Source: Neobacillus sp. CF12
GTDB lineage: Bacteria; Bacillota; Bacilli; Bacillales; Cytobacillaceae
Assembly (NCBI RefSeq): GCF_030348765.1
Contig: NZ_JAUCEU010000007.1
Location: forward strand, 62,001 to 126,000
Reading direction: 5' to 3'
Length of the DNA: 64,000 bases
The translations under genes were made by a program, and so were the position numbers. This document shows positions 25,307 through 33,755 of this stretch, one piece after another. The first letter of the stretch is position 1, and every line of letters begins with the position of its first letter. The notes under the pieces are model-generated. The model worked only from the letters and a program-made list of their open reading frames with translations, was not told the DNA's origin and ran no database searches.

Positions 25307-25720
25307 TTAAGTAATCGATATTTCTATTTTATCGTTTTTATGAATATCTTCCGTGCCTGCCTCCAATGCTGTTTTGTAATAGCTGCATTTATGATCGATG
25401 ACTTCCATTTGTTTTTTTAGTTCTTCTATTTGTGCTTCTACAATCGCTTTTCGATCCATAAACATGTCATATCTTTGTTGTAACGTGGAATCCCCATCTG
25501 AACACCAATCAATGAAATTTTTAATTTCCTTAATTGGCATTGCGGTGGATTTCAGACATTCAATTATTTTTAAAGCTTCAATATCGGATTCTTTAAACTG
25601 CCGTGTTCCGTTGGGTGTCCGTTCTACAAATGGCATAAGTCCTTCCTTATCGTAGTAACGCAAGGTATATACGGTAAGATTCAATTCTTTTGCAACTTCG
25701 CTAATTGTGTATGTCTTCAT
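25307..25720 (-). CDS. MerR-family regulator, AdhR-like
   Basis: The 137-residue regulator starts with a MerR winged helix (TYTISEVAKELNLTVYTLRYYDKEGLMPF, residues 3-31), followed by the dimerisation coiled coil near 80-115 (YDMFMDRKAIVEAQIEELKK). It lacks the metal-binding Cys set of MerR/CueR; the SYYKTAL end and the divergent alcohol dehydrogenase point to the AdhR/NmlR group, which in Bacillus responds to reactive aldehydes. GGAG precedes ATG 25720. The promoter it should control is at 25854-25884. Confidence 0.85.
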   Translation of the reverse strand: MKTYTISEVAKELNLTVYTLRYYDKEGLMPFVERTPNGTRQFKESDIEALKIIECLKSTAMPIKEIKNFIDWCSDGDSTLQQRYDMFMDRKAIVEAQIEELKKQMEVIDHKCSYYKTALEAGTEDIHKNDKIEISIT

Positions 25721-25853
25721 TATTAATCTCCAATTCTTATTAATATAGACTTCGAGCTAACTCTATGAATGAAGGAAATTTATCATGTTGTATACCCAAT
25801 GTCAAACTTTATATTAACATTCAAGCGAATTAAAATTTTTTAAAAATAAGGTA

Positions 25854-25884
25854 TTGACCTAGAGTTAACTCTAAGGATTAATAT
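25854..25884 (+). promoter_or_regulatory. MerR-type promoter with 19-base spacer, facing the alcohol dehydrogenase
   Basis: TTGACC (25854-25859) and TAATAT (25879-25884) are separated by exactly 19 bases, two more than normal, and the spacer contains the palindrome TAGAGTTAACTCTA. This is the classic MerR-activated arrangement. A weaker half-matching copy (GAGCTAACTCTA near 25754-25765) lies by the regulator's own start and may serve autoregulation. Confidence 0.85.
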
Positions 25885-25983
25885 TGTTTTGCAAGAGGAA
25901 AGTAGGGTAGCAATGATTAGAGGGTAATTGATCCCGAACAAGCGATCTACTTAAAAAATAATAATTTTTTGGAGGTTTTATTT

Positions 25984-27024
25984 ATGATAACTGCTAAAGC
26001 ACGAGCTGTGGACGGTCCAGACAAACACTTTCGAGTTGCTGAAATTAAACGACGCGATCTTGATTTACATGATGTTCTAATTGAAATTAAATTTGCAGGC
26101 ATATGCCATTCTGATATCCATACTGCTCATGGCGAGTGGGGTCCCGTGAACTATCCACTCGTGCCTGGACATGAGATTGCTGGAATTGTCACAGATGTAG
26201 GAGCAGAGGTCACAAAGTATAAGGTTGGTGACCGGGTAGGGGTTGGATGTATGGTTGACTCCTGTGGCGATTGTGAAAACTGTCGTAAAGGCGAGGAACA
26301 ATATTGTCTTAACGGAAATGTTCCTACCTACGCTGGTGTTGACAAGTACGGCGAGCCAACTCAAGGTGGATATTCAACCCATATAGTCGTTACTGAGGAC
26401 TTTGTAGTCAGAATTCCTGATAGCATTGAGCTTGACGCCGCAGCACCATTACTTTGTGCAGGTATTACCACCTATTCACCATTAAACCATTGGTGTGCAG
26501 GACCAGGTAAGAAAGTCGCGGTAGTTGGTTTGGGCGGTCTTGGTCATATGGCTGTTAAGATTGCACACGCAATGGGTGCAGAAGTTACGGTTCTATCACA
26601 AACATTGAATAAAAAGGAAGATGGCTTGCAATTCGGCGCAGACCACTACTATGCGACAAGCAACCCTGAAACATTCGAGAGACTTTCCGGTACATTTGAT
26701 TTAATCATTAACACGGTAAGTGCAAAAATCGATATTAGTGCGTACCTTTCTCTGTTAGCACTGGATGGAACGCTAGTAAATGTCGGTGCGCCTGCAGAGC
26801 CATTGTCATTAAATGTGTTCTCTCTCATCGGTCATCGCCGTTCCTTTGCAGGTTCAATGATTGGAGGCATCCGTGAGACTCAGGAAATGTTGAATTTCTG
26901 TGCGGAACACAACATTGTTCCTAACATTGAAGTGATTTCAGCTGATCAAATTGACGAAGCCTACGAACGCGTATTAACTTCAGATGTAAAGTATCGTTTT
27001 GTGATTGACTCCAGCACAATTTAA
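25984..27024 (+). CDS. Zinc-dependent NAD(P) alcohol dehydrogenase, cinnamyl-alcohol-dehydrogenase group
   Basis: The 346-residue enzyme has the catalytic zinc ligands in [16 protein letters not shown] (Cys and later GHEIAG His), the structural zinc loop [15 protein letters not shown] near residues 95-110, and the Rossmann motif [17 protein letters not shown] near 177-193. It resembles the YahK/AdhA type that reduces aldehydes with NADPH. GGAGG (25971-25975) stands 8 bases before ATG 25984; the frame is open to 25969 without need. Transcribed from the MerR-type promoter, so aldehyde detoxification is the likely role. Confidence 0.9.
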   Translation: MITAKARAVDGPDKHFRVAEIKRRDLDLHDVLIEIKFAGICHSDIHTAHGEWGPVNYPLVPGHEIAGIVTDVGAEVTKYKVGDRVGVGCMVDSCGDCENCRKGEEQYCLNGNVPTYAGVDKYGEPTQGGYSTHIVVTEDFVVRIPDSIELDAAAPLLCAGITTYSPLNHWCAGPGKKVAVVGLGGLGHMAVKIAHAMGAEVTVLSQTLNKKEDGLQFGADHYYATSNPETFERLSGTFDLIINTVSAKIDISAYLSLLALDGTLVNVGAPAEPLSLNVFSLIGHRRSFAGSMIGGIRETQEMLNFCAEHNIVPNIEVISADQIDEAYERVLTSDVKYRFVIDSSTI

Positions 27025-27055
27025 GTTTGTGTAAAAGATAAAGGTAATGTAACGA

Positions 27056-27090
27056 GAGCCCAATAAGCATAGCTTTTTGGGCTCCCTTTT
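27056..27090. terminator. Bidirectional terminator
   Basis: GAGCCCAA (27056-27063) pairs with TTGGGCTC (27077-27084), followed by CCTTTT; it lies between the convergent ADH and LysR genes. Confidence 0.85.
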
Positions 27091-27101
27091 ATATATACAA
27101 T

Positions 27102-27998
27102 TTATAAGTTTCGAAATTTCGCCTGAATCTCTTTTATAAACATATCAGCAGCTGCAGAAAAAACCTGATGCTTTTTCCAAACCATATTTAAACCTGATTC
27201 AAGTCTTGGCTCTAGCGGTCTAAAACAAAGGCTACTATCGCTAGATGTATTCACTATTTTATCAAGGGTTATGGCATAACCAATTCCCTCATCAACCATA
27301 ATGGCAGCATTATAGGCAAGATTGTAGGTAGTTACGACGTTTAATTTATCAAAATCTTCACCAAACCAATCTGCAAATTCATTTTTGGAAAATGTCTGTT
27401 TCATAGCCTGTCGGGAACAGATGAGCGGAACATTTAATAAATCCACTGCTTGAATAGAATCTTTGAAAGCGAGAGGACTGTCTTTCCTCATAACAACGCC
27501 CCAAACATCTTTGGCAGGTATATTGATATAATTGTATTTTGATAAATCAGCAGGTTGAATTAAAATGCCAAAGTCAAGCAATCCCTTGTCAAGCCGTTCA
27601 GTCACATCGTCTTCGTTACCACTGTAGAGGTGATACCGTATATTTGGATAAAGTAACTGTAAATCTTTTACTACCCGAGCAATCTGTCGCATTGCATCTG
27701 TTTCCCCACCTCCGATGTAAACATCACCACTTATTGTTTCTTCCATGGAACTAAATTCAGACTCTAATTTATCGACCATATCAACGATTTCTTCTGCTCT
27801 CTTTCGGAGGAGCATTCCTTCTTCTGTGAGGATGATACTGTGACTGCTGCGAATAAATAGCTTTTTTCCTAACTCTAGTTCAAGGTCTTTTAATTGTCTC
27901 GATAAGGTTGGCTGTGTAATATGCAAAAAATCAGCGGCGGCCGTCATGCTTCCTTCTCTTGCAACAGTAAGAAAATAGCGCAAAACTCTAAATTCCAT
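27102..27998 (-). CDS. LysR-family transcriptional regulator
   Basis: The 298-residue regulator has an N-terminal winged helix (FRVLRYFLTVAREGSMTAAADFLHITQPTLSRQLKDLELELG, split across residues 3-45) and a periplasmic-binding-like effector domain (from GDVYIGGGETDAMRQI). AAAGGAGGAG lies before ATG 27998. It is divergent from an MFS exporter and an SDR gene, which are its likely targets; the palindrome at 28041-28059 in the shared promoter region is its probable binding site. Effector unknown. Confidence 0.9.
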   Translation of the reverse strand: MEFRVLRYFLTVAREGSMTAAADFLHITQPTLSRQLKDLELELGKKLFIRSSHSIILTEEGMLLRKRAEEIVDMVDKLESEFSSMEETISGDVYIGGGETDAMRQIARVVKDLQLLYPNIRYHLYSGNEDDVTERLDKGLLDFGILIQPADLSKYNYINIPAKDVWGVVMRKDSPLAFKDSIQAVDLLNVPLICSRQAMKQTFSKNEFADWFGEDFDKLNVVTTYNLAYNAAIMVDEGIGYAITLDKIVNTSSDSSLCFRPLEPRLESGLNMVWKKHQVFSAAADMFIKEIQAKFRNL

Positions 27999-28040
27999 AT
28001 AATACTCCTCCTTTATAATGTTTTAGTATATATATTTCAG

Positions 28041-28059
28041 ATATGCTTATCAAGCATAT
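28041..28059. promoter_or_regulatory. LysR-type binding box
   Basis: ATATGCTT (28041-28048) and AAGCATAT (28052-28059) are perfect arms around ATC. The dyad lies between the LysR gene and the MFS gene and contains a T-N11-A element typical of LysR boxes. Confidence 0.65.
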
Positions 28060-28143
28060 CTTGATATGAGATATAAGTAATTGCTATATACAAGGAATAC
28101 ACTAGAATAAATAACAAAGGACGTAGTGATAGGAGTTGTTTTT

Positions 28144-29313
28144 TTGACTAAACAAAATAATTTGTTGGTTTTTATATTAACGATCGGAGTCTTCGGCATC
28201 TTAAATACCGAAATGGGGGTTATTGGGATTTTACCTGATATTGCTGATCACTTTCATATCAGTGTATCAAAAGCAGGATGGCTGGTGAGTTTCTTTGCCC
28301 TTGTTGTTGCAGTATCTGGTCCTACTATGCCTTTATTATTTTCAGGGATCAATCGGAAGAAGGTCATGTTACTTGTACTAGGTGTTTTTGTTTTGGGAAA
28401 CATCGTATCCATATTTACATCAAACTTTACCATTCTATTAATTGCTCGTATGATTCCAGCCTTCTTTCATCCAATTTATTGTTCGTTGGCTTTTTCAGTA
28501 GCTGCCGCTTCTGTAAGGAAAGAAGCGGCAGCTAAAGCTGTTTCCAAAGTATTTATCGGAGTATCTGCCGGAATGGTAGTTGGTGTACCAGTCACAAGTT
28601 TTATTGCTAGCGCAGTATCTTTACAAATGGCTCTTGGTTTCTTTGCTGTTGTAAATGCTATAGCATTCATCGCTACTTTATTATTTGTGCCATCGATGCC
28701 GGTTGAGGAAAGACTTTCATCTGGAGCCCAATTATCGGTATTAAAAAAATCAATTACTTGGCTTTCCATTGTGACGGTCATTTTATTAAATTCTGCCGTA
28801 TTCGGAGTTTTTAGTTATCTTGCAGATTATCTTAAAACTGTAACGAATATGTCTTCGAAATCTATTAGTTTACTATTATTCGTCTATGGAGCTGCCAATA
28901 TTATTGGAAATATTGCGGCAGGGAAATTATTAACTAAAAATGCGAATAAATCTGTCCTATCCTATCCTTTTGTATTAGGGGCAGTTTATATCCTATTATT
29001 TTTCACAGGACAGTTTACCGTACCTATGGCAATCATTACCTTAATTTGGGGAATATTGGCTGGTATTGGGGGCAATATCACTCAGTATTGGATTATGTCT
29101 GCTGCTCCCGAAGTTCCTGATTTCGCGAATGGTTTATTTCTAACATCCGCTAACTTAGGAACAACATTAGGGGCAGCTGTTGGCGGATTAATTATATCGG
29201 ATATGGGTACACAATATGTTGTGTTAGTTGGAATTCTATCATTAATACTAGGGTTGGTAACGATTATTCTAAGAAATTATATGTATAGTCCTGCAAAACA
29301 ACTCTCCACATAA
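28144..29313 (+). CDS. MFS transporter, DHA1/AraJ-like
   Basis: The 389-residue protein has twelve predicted membrane helices and begins ILTIGVFGILNTEMGVIGILPDIADHF, with motif A-like GINRKKVM near residue 70 and helix-rich SVAAASVRKEAAAKAVSKVF in the middle. It belongs to the YdhP/AraJ group of drug or sugar efflux proteins. AGGAG (28131-28135) fits TTG 28144 with 8 bases. It is followed by an SDR gene 61 bases later and is probably controlled by the divergent LysR protein. Confidence 0.85.
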   Translation: MTKQNNLLVFILTIGVFGILNTEMGVIGILPDIADHFHISVSKAGWLVSFFALVVAVSGPTMPLLFSGINRKKVMLLVLGVFVLGNIVSIFTSNFTILLIARMIPAFFHPIYCSLAFSVAAASVRKEAAAKAVSKVFIGVSAGMVVGVPVTSFIASAVSLQMALGFFAVVNAIAFIATLLFVPSMPVEERLSSGAQLSVLKKSITWLSIVTVILLNSAVFGVFSYLADYLKTVTNMSSKSISLLLFVYGAANIIGNIAAGKLLTKNANKSVLSYPFVLGAVYILLFFTGQFTVPMAIITLIWGILAGIGGNITQYWIMSAAPEVPDFANGLFLTSANLGTTLGAAVGGLIISDMGTQYVVLVGILSLILGLVTIILRNYMYSPAKQLST

Positions 29314-29374
29314 GTGTATCCCAATCAGGAATTTAAGAATGCTTTCAATCAAAGACGGGAAAGGGAGGATTTAC

Positions 29375-30082
29375 ATGTCACAGGATAAACTAGTTGCACT
29401 TGTCACCGGCGGAAATCGAGGAATTGGGTTTGAATTGGTCAAGCAATTGGCATTGAAAGGTTTTAAGGTTATTTTGGCAAGTCGGAATCCGGAGACGGGT
29501 CATGTAGCTGCGCAAAAACTTAAGGAATCAAATCTTGATGTTTCATTTGTGATATTGGATGTAAATAATCAAGAAAGTATCCGTCAAGCTGCACTTACAG
29601 TAAATGAGCGGTATGGAAGGTTAGACGTCTTGATTAATAATGCCGGCGTGTATCTAGAAGAGAATAAAAGATTAGTGGGAATGGATCCTTCCATTCTGGA
29701 GAGAACGATGGCAACCAATTTCTTCGGAGCTTATCATGTGATTTGTTCTTTTATCCCCCTCATGGAAAAACGAGGATATGGAAGAATTATCAATATCTCC
29801 TCGGAATATGGGGCGATGAGCGAAGTGTCTTATCCAGGAGTAGGCGCATATAAGTTGTCTAAATTTGCCCTAAATGGATTGACACAATTAGTAGCTGCAG
29901 AAATCAAGGGTGATATCAAAATAAATGCCGTCGATCCGGGATGGGTAAGCTCAGATATGGGCGGGCCATCTGCTCCAAGAAAACCAAAGCGAGCAGCAGA
30001 ATCTATTCTTTGGTTAGCAACAATTGGACCTGAGGGACCCAATGGAGGATTCTTCAGAGATGGAAAACAAATTAATTGGTAA
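29375..30082 (+). CDS. Short-chain dehydrogenase/reductase
   Basis: The 235-residue enzyme has the classical SDR motifs: TGGNRGIGFELV near residues 9-20 for NADP binding, DVLINNAGVYLEEN near 84-97, the catalytic Ser region IINISSEYGAM near 135, and YKLSK near 157 with Tyr and Lys. The C-terminal VDPGWVSSDMGGP is typical of the carbonyl-reductase-like branch. GGGAGG stands before ATG 29375, whereas the upstream ATG 29339 has no support. Probably co-transcribed with the MFS gene. Confidence 0.9.
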   Translation: MSQDKLVALVTGGNRGIGFELVKQLALKGFKVILASRNPETGHVAAQKLKESNLDVSFVILDVNNQESIRQAALTVNERYGRLDVLINNAGVYLEENKRLVGMDPSILERTMATNFFGAYHVICSFIPLMEKRGYGRIINISSEYGAMSEVSYPGVGAYKLSKFALNGLTQLVAAEIKGDIKINAVDPGWVSSDMGGPSAPRKPKRAAESILWLATIGPEGPNGGFFRDGKQINW

Positions 30083-30100
30083 CATTAAAAGTAACAGAAA

Positions 30101-30137
30101 AAAAGCCGATTTTCCAAAGAGGAAGATTGGCTTTTCT
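30101..30137 (+). terminator. Terminator of the MFS-SDR operon
   Basis: AAAAGCCGAT-TTTCC pairs with GGAAGATTGGCTTTT. The 250 bases that follow (to 30385) show no gene; an AAAGGAGG near 30338 precedes only a three-codon frame. Confidence 0.8.
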
Positions 30138-30385
30138 ATAACTTTAGATATTGTTCATGCTTGGAGTTGTGGTACTTTTATTATTTATCGTCCATAACTT
30201 TTTAAATCGACGTTGATATCATGGGAATCTATGTTTGTGGGACACATTATACTTTGAAATTTATGCACAAGCAGGTAAAAAAAGCAGAACAAAAAGTCTG
30301 AGAGTTTAATAGTGAAGTAAATCAAATACGTGAAAAGGAGGTTTCATGATAATTTAATTTATTATGAGAAAATGGAGGCCATATG

Positions 30386-30955
30386 ATGAGAAAAGGTTAT
30401 AAATGGATACTTTTGTTTTTACTGGCTACTTCTATGTTTCTAACATCATGCTGCAACAATAAAAATGAAAACAATGTCAGTAGCGATGATAATATGAATA
30501 CCAATCAAAATGGGGAACAATTAGTTTCAACTGATAAATCAAACAAAGAAACTACTCAAGGTTCTACACATGATAATGAAGGTTCAGATACTGCAGGAGA
30601 TGTAAGAATAAAACTAACTTTTAACAACGAAGAAGTCATAGTAAAAATGTTTGATAATCCAACGAGCAGAGATTTTTTGACATTACTTCCACTTACAATA
30701 ACATTAGAAGATTATGCAAGAACTGAAAAAATACACTACCTATCAAAGGAATTATCTACGGAAGAAGCACCAACAGGCAGTGATCCGTCAGTTGGAGATT
30801 TTGCTTACTATTCTCCATGGGGGAATATAATTATATATAATAAAGATTTTGGCTATTCAAATGGACTTATTAAATTAGGCAAGATTGAATCTGGAGTAGA
30901 TAAGTTTGAAAATATTCCTGATAATATTCCTGTTACAATTGAGAAAATTAATTAA
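30386..30955 (+). CDS. Lipoprotein with a cyclophilin-like domain
   Basis: The 189-residue precursor has a lipoprotein signal (ILLFLLATSMFLTSC, lipobox Cys near residue 22), a Ser/Asn/Thr-rich linker (about 25-72) and then a cyclophilin-like fold: IKLTFNNEEVIVKMFDNPTS, FLTLLPLTITLEDYARTEKI, SVGDFAYYSPWGNIIIYNKDFG and a closing strand. This matches the Cyclophil_like domain found in many secreted proteins; enzymatic activity is not established. GGAGG stands 7 bases before ATG 30386 (another ATG is at 30383). Anchored outside the membrane. Confidence 0.85.
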   Translation: MRKGYKWILLFLLATSMFLTSCCNNKNENNVSSDDNMNTNQNGEQLVSTDKSNKETTQGSTHDNEGSDTAGDVRIKLTFNNEEVIVKMFDNPTSRDFLTLLPLTITLEDYARTEKIHYLSKELSTEEAPTGSDPSVGDFAYYSPWGNIIIYNKDFGYSNGLIKLGKIESGVDKFENIPDNIPVTIEKIN

Positions 30956-31060
30956 GCAATGTTTAAGTGAAAAGGATTATCTACAAGATTAATTACATTT
31001 ACCTACAGTAAATCCGCAAGTTTAAATAATTGGAGCAAAACTTTGTGTAAAAAGAAATAA

Positions 31061-31106
31061 AAAACGATCTATAAAACCTATTTTTAAGGTATTACAGATC
31101 GTTTTG
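31061..31106. terminator. Terminator
   Basis: AAAACGATCT (31061-31070) pairs with AGATCGTTTT (31096-31105) with further pairing inside. It ends at the border of the permease remnant. Confidence 0.8.
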
Positions 31107-31340
31107 TTAATTCCCAGCCCCACGATATTTCTTTACTCCCGCATTCCACAGAAGAATCGCAATCAAGAAAAGGATTCCCATGAGGGGTGTAAAAAAGGCG
31201 TAGCCATACCATTTTTCTCGATTTAAAAAATAAGAAGCTGGATACACACCGACTAAGGCGAAAGGTAAAACCACGTTAATACAAATTGAATCACCTTGTT
31301 GTAAATGTTAATGGTGTATCGGCCGTAATTGCTGATATTA
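31107..31340 (-). pseudogene. Duplicated 3' fragment of the ABC permease gene at 33756
   Basis: This stretch matches 33756-33992, the last 78 codons of the permease gene, at about 93% by eye (some 15 substitutions, a 3-base gap and a 1-base gap that shifts the frame). It is in the same orientation as the intact gene and begins exactly at the stop codon (TTA 31107-31109). Homology ends after GCTGATATTA. The fragment has no start and cannot give a product. Together with the intact gene it brackets the AraC-Gfo/Idh pair as a direct repeat. Confidence 0.9.
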
Positions 31341-31366
31341 ATCTGATAATTTCGTCTTCTCTAATT

Positions 31367-32209
31367 TTAATAAGTTGTTCTTCTGGCAGAGGGTGATACA
31401 TTTTTTATTTTCTTAAACAATCTTCCGAAATAGGTAATGCTTCCAAAACCAACCTTTTCTGCAATCACTGTTACTGGTAAATTAGTTTCGATTAACATTT
31501 TTTCCGCTTCATTAATTCTAAGAAGTTGGATATACTCAATGAATGTTTTACCTGTTACTTTCTTAAACACTTTGCAGAAGTGATTCGGACTAAGATTAAC
31601 CATTTTTGATGCCTCGTTGACACTAATTTGCTCATAATAATGATCTCTCAAGAAATCGAACAGTGCGGTTAAGTTATAATTTATTTGGTACCGATTAATG
31701 GCCTGTTGTTTTAATTGCCCATAATTCCGGAAAATCAAACCAAAAATACGGAACAGTTCTGCTTTAATAAACAACTCATAACCAGCTTTCTTTTCTTCAA
31801 ACTCATCAACTAAACTAGTAATAGACAAAATAATTTGTGAAGTATGTATTTCATTCTTCATTATAAAGTTAGGTAATTTTAATTGCTGGCTCAAATACGG
31901 TGTAAAATACAGGTTTTCTGTATGATCTAAACCACTATTTCGAACGATGGCCTCATTAAAGACAATGGCGATCATTTCTGTATTTTCATCGATTCTCCAT
32001 GCAGCATGAAGCTGTTTGGAATTTACAAACGCTACCTCTCCTTTTTGTAAATAAACAAAAACATCATCGATTTGTATTCGAGCCTTCCCATTCCTTATGA
32101 AAATCCATTCCATATGATCATGCCAGTGTAATGGGATATCTGTCGAAAAAAAAATATTGATGGGAAAGGTCCTATCAGGGATATACGTCATTTCTTTTAA
32201 GTGTGCCAT
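31367..32209 (-). CDS. AraC-family regulator with cupin sensor domain
   Basis: The regulator (280 residues from the start chosen) has a cupin-type N-terminus (FFSTDIPLHWHDHMEWIFI, then KGEVAFVNSKQLHAAWR) and two C-terminal helix-turn-helix motifs (ISVNEASKMVNLSPNHFCKVFKKVTG and LPVTVIAEKVGFGSITYFGRLFKK). ATG 32209 has GAGG 8 bases upstream; an in-frame ATG at 32254 adds 15 residues but has a poor ribosome site. It faces a Gfo/Idh oxidoreductase, so it probably senses a sugar or polyol. The last residues (ARRTTY) replace the usual SPSEYR ending and run toward the duplicated fragment. Confidence 0.85.
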   Translation of the reverse strand: MAHLKEMTYIPDRTFPINIFFSTDIPLHWHDHMEWIFIRNGKARIQIDDVFVYLQKGEVAFVNSKQLHAAWRIDENTEMIAIVFNEAIVRNSGLDHTENLYFTPYLSQQLKLPNFIMKNEIHTSQIILSITSLVDEFEEKKAGYELFIKAELFRIFGLIFRNYGQLKQQAINRYQINYNLTALFDFLRDHYYEQISVNEASKMVNLSPNHFCKVFKKVTGKTFIEYIQLLRINEAEKMLIETNLPVTVIAEKVGFGSITYFGRLFKKIKNVSPSARRTTY

Positions 32210-32293
32210 CGTCATTTCCTCTACCCCACCTAGTTTATTTACATCTTCTTTCATACTTTTCTCTTAAACTATCAAGAAGTAAAACAATTGTCA

Positions 32294-32317
32294 ACGCTTT
32301 CGCCGTGATGAAAGCGT
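32294..32317. promoter_or_regulatory. Inverted repeat in the AraC-Gfo/Idh promoter region
   Basis: ACGCTTTC (32294-32301) and GAAAGCGT (32310-32317) flank 8 bases. Each arm resembles half of a CcpA cre site, but neither gives a full cre match. Possible AraC or CcpA operator. Confidence 0.45.
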
Positions 32318-32423
32318 AAAATTGTACGATTATTACGTAATATTGAACATAGAAATATATTGATTTATTTCTTACCATATTAAGTAGAAAGATTTGCCAT
32401 CGAATAAAGGAGGAGAGATTTCT

Positions 32424-33440
32424 TTGACTTTACATAAAATTGTTGTAGCTGGGTGTGGGAACATGTCAAATACCTGGCTGGATTATGCGGAACAACGAGA
32501 TAACGCAGAAATTGTAGGATTAGTGGATGTCTCTTTAGATGCGGCAAAAGTATTGGCAGAACGAAGAAATTTGCAAGTCCCATTATTTTCAGATCTATCA
32601 CGAGCACTCTCTGAAACAAACGCAAACCTCGTTTTCGATGTCACGATACCTGCCGCACATAAACAAATTGTCACAACTGCGTTAGAAGCAGGATGTAATG
32701 TATTCGGGGAAAAACCAATAGCGGAATCATTAGAAGACGCTAGGAAGGTGTTAAAAGTAGCTCAAGAAACGGGGAAAAAATATACGGTCATGCAAAATCG
32801 CAGATATAACAAACAGATTCGTGCGTTGCGAGACCTTTTAGCAAGCGGATCGATTGGTACGATTGATTCACTACATGCTGACTTTTTTCTTGGGCCGCAT
32901 TTTGGTGGTTTCCGTGATGAGATGAATAGCCCGCTTATTGTGGACATGGCTATTCATACATTCGATCAGGCACGTTTCATATCCGGAGCTGACGCTGTTT
33001 CTGTCTATTGTCACGAGTTTAATCCGCTAGGTTCCTGGTATAAAGGAAACGCATCAGCCATTATCATCTATGAAATGAGTGATGGATCTGTATTCTCCTA
33101 CCGAGGTTCTTGGTGTGCAGAGGGGTTGAATACTTCTTGGGAATCAGATTGGCGGGTAACAGGAAGCAAAGGAACTGCGCGCTGGGATGGATCAAATCTA
33201 CCTTTTTATGAAGTGGTGGATACCACTCGACCTATACAATTTATGAGCAAAACAAAATTTGAGACCGCACCTAGCACATGGGAAGGGCGGGAAGGCCATT
33301 GGGGTTGCCTTGATGAGATGTTCGGCTCCATTGAAGAAAACCGTCTAGCAGAAACTGACTGCACGGATAACATTAAAAGTATGGAGATGGTTTTTGGAGC
33401 TTTAGAAAGTGCAAAAAGCGGACAGAAAATTTTATTATAA
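32424..33440 (+). CDS. Gfo/Idh/MocA-family oxidoreductase
   Basis: The 338-residue enzyme starts with a Rossmann fold (HKIVVAGCGNMSNTWLDYAE), has the family EKP motif in NVFGEKPIAESLEDA near residues 95-110 with the catalytic Lys, and a C-terminal beta-sheet domain containing VDMAIHTFDQARFISG with the active-site His. It should oxidise or reduce a sugar or inositol with NAD(P). AAAGGAGGAG precedes TTG 32424, taken as the start; the frame is open to 32394. The divergent AraC gene probably controls it. Confidence 0.88.
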   Translation: MTLHKIVVAGCGNMSNTWLDYAEQRDNAEIVGLVDVSLDAAKVLAERRNLQVPLFSDLSRALSETNANLVFDVTIPAAHKQIVTTALEAGCNVFGEKPIAESLEDARKVLKVAQETGKKYTVMQNRRYNKQIRALRDLLASGSIGTIDSLHADFFLGPHFGGFRDEMNSPLIVDMAIHTFDQARFISGADAVSVYCHEFNPLGSWYKGNASAIIIYEMSDGSVFSYRGSWCAEGLNTSWESDWRVTGSKGTARWDGSNLPFYEVVDTTRPIQFMSKTKFETAPSTWEGREGHWGCLDEMFGSIEENRLAETDCTDNIKSMEMVFGALESAKSGQKILL

Positions 33441-33443
33441 ATG

Positions 33444-33690
33444 ATAGGCGGAATCTCTCCGTCTATGTAAGCCTTTTTTAATAATAATTATTAATTAGCG
33501 GAAATTTTCCGTCTATTTATCAGCTCATGTCTTTAATTTAATCTGCCCTCCAACCGATAAGTGCGGACCCTCTTGATCTAGATGCGGGAATCAGCAGCCT
33601 TTTATCGACCAGCTTATATAAATCAACTGTTTAAATAAATCTATATAAAAAAAGAAAAGAGGAGCCGGCTGGCTCTACTTTTCCGTTCAA
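33444..33690 (+). terminator. Series of hairpins between convergent genes
   Basis: Three hairpins fill the 315-base gap: ATAGGCGGA with TCCGTCTAT (33444-33466) then GCCTTTTTTA; TAGCGGAAA with TTTCCGTCTA (33496-33515) then TTTAT; and GAGGAGCC with GGCTCTAC bracketed by A- and T-runs (33655-33684), the last serving either strand. The first two share the CGGA/TCCGTCTA sequence. No gene is seen here. Confidence 0.7.
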
Positions 33691-33755
33691 GATCAGTATT
33701 TTTCCTTGAATGCTTTTTCACTTCATTATTACTGTGTAATTACAGGATTAATATA

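Noticed and set aside
30200..30312. Short frame starting MGIYVCGTHYTLK upstream of the cyclophilin-like lipoprotein
   Set aside because: Weak ribosome site, early stop and no family resemblance.
30338..30360. AAAGGAGG followed by ATG and a stop after two more codons
   Set aside because: A good ribosome site but only a three-codon frame; the true gene has its own GGAGG at 30374.
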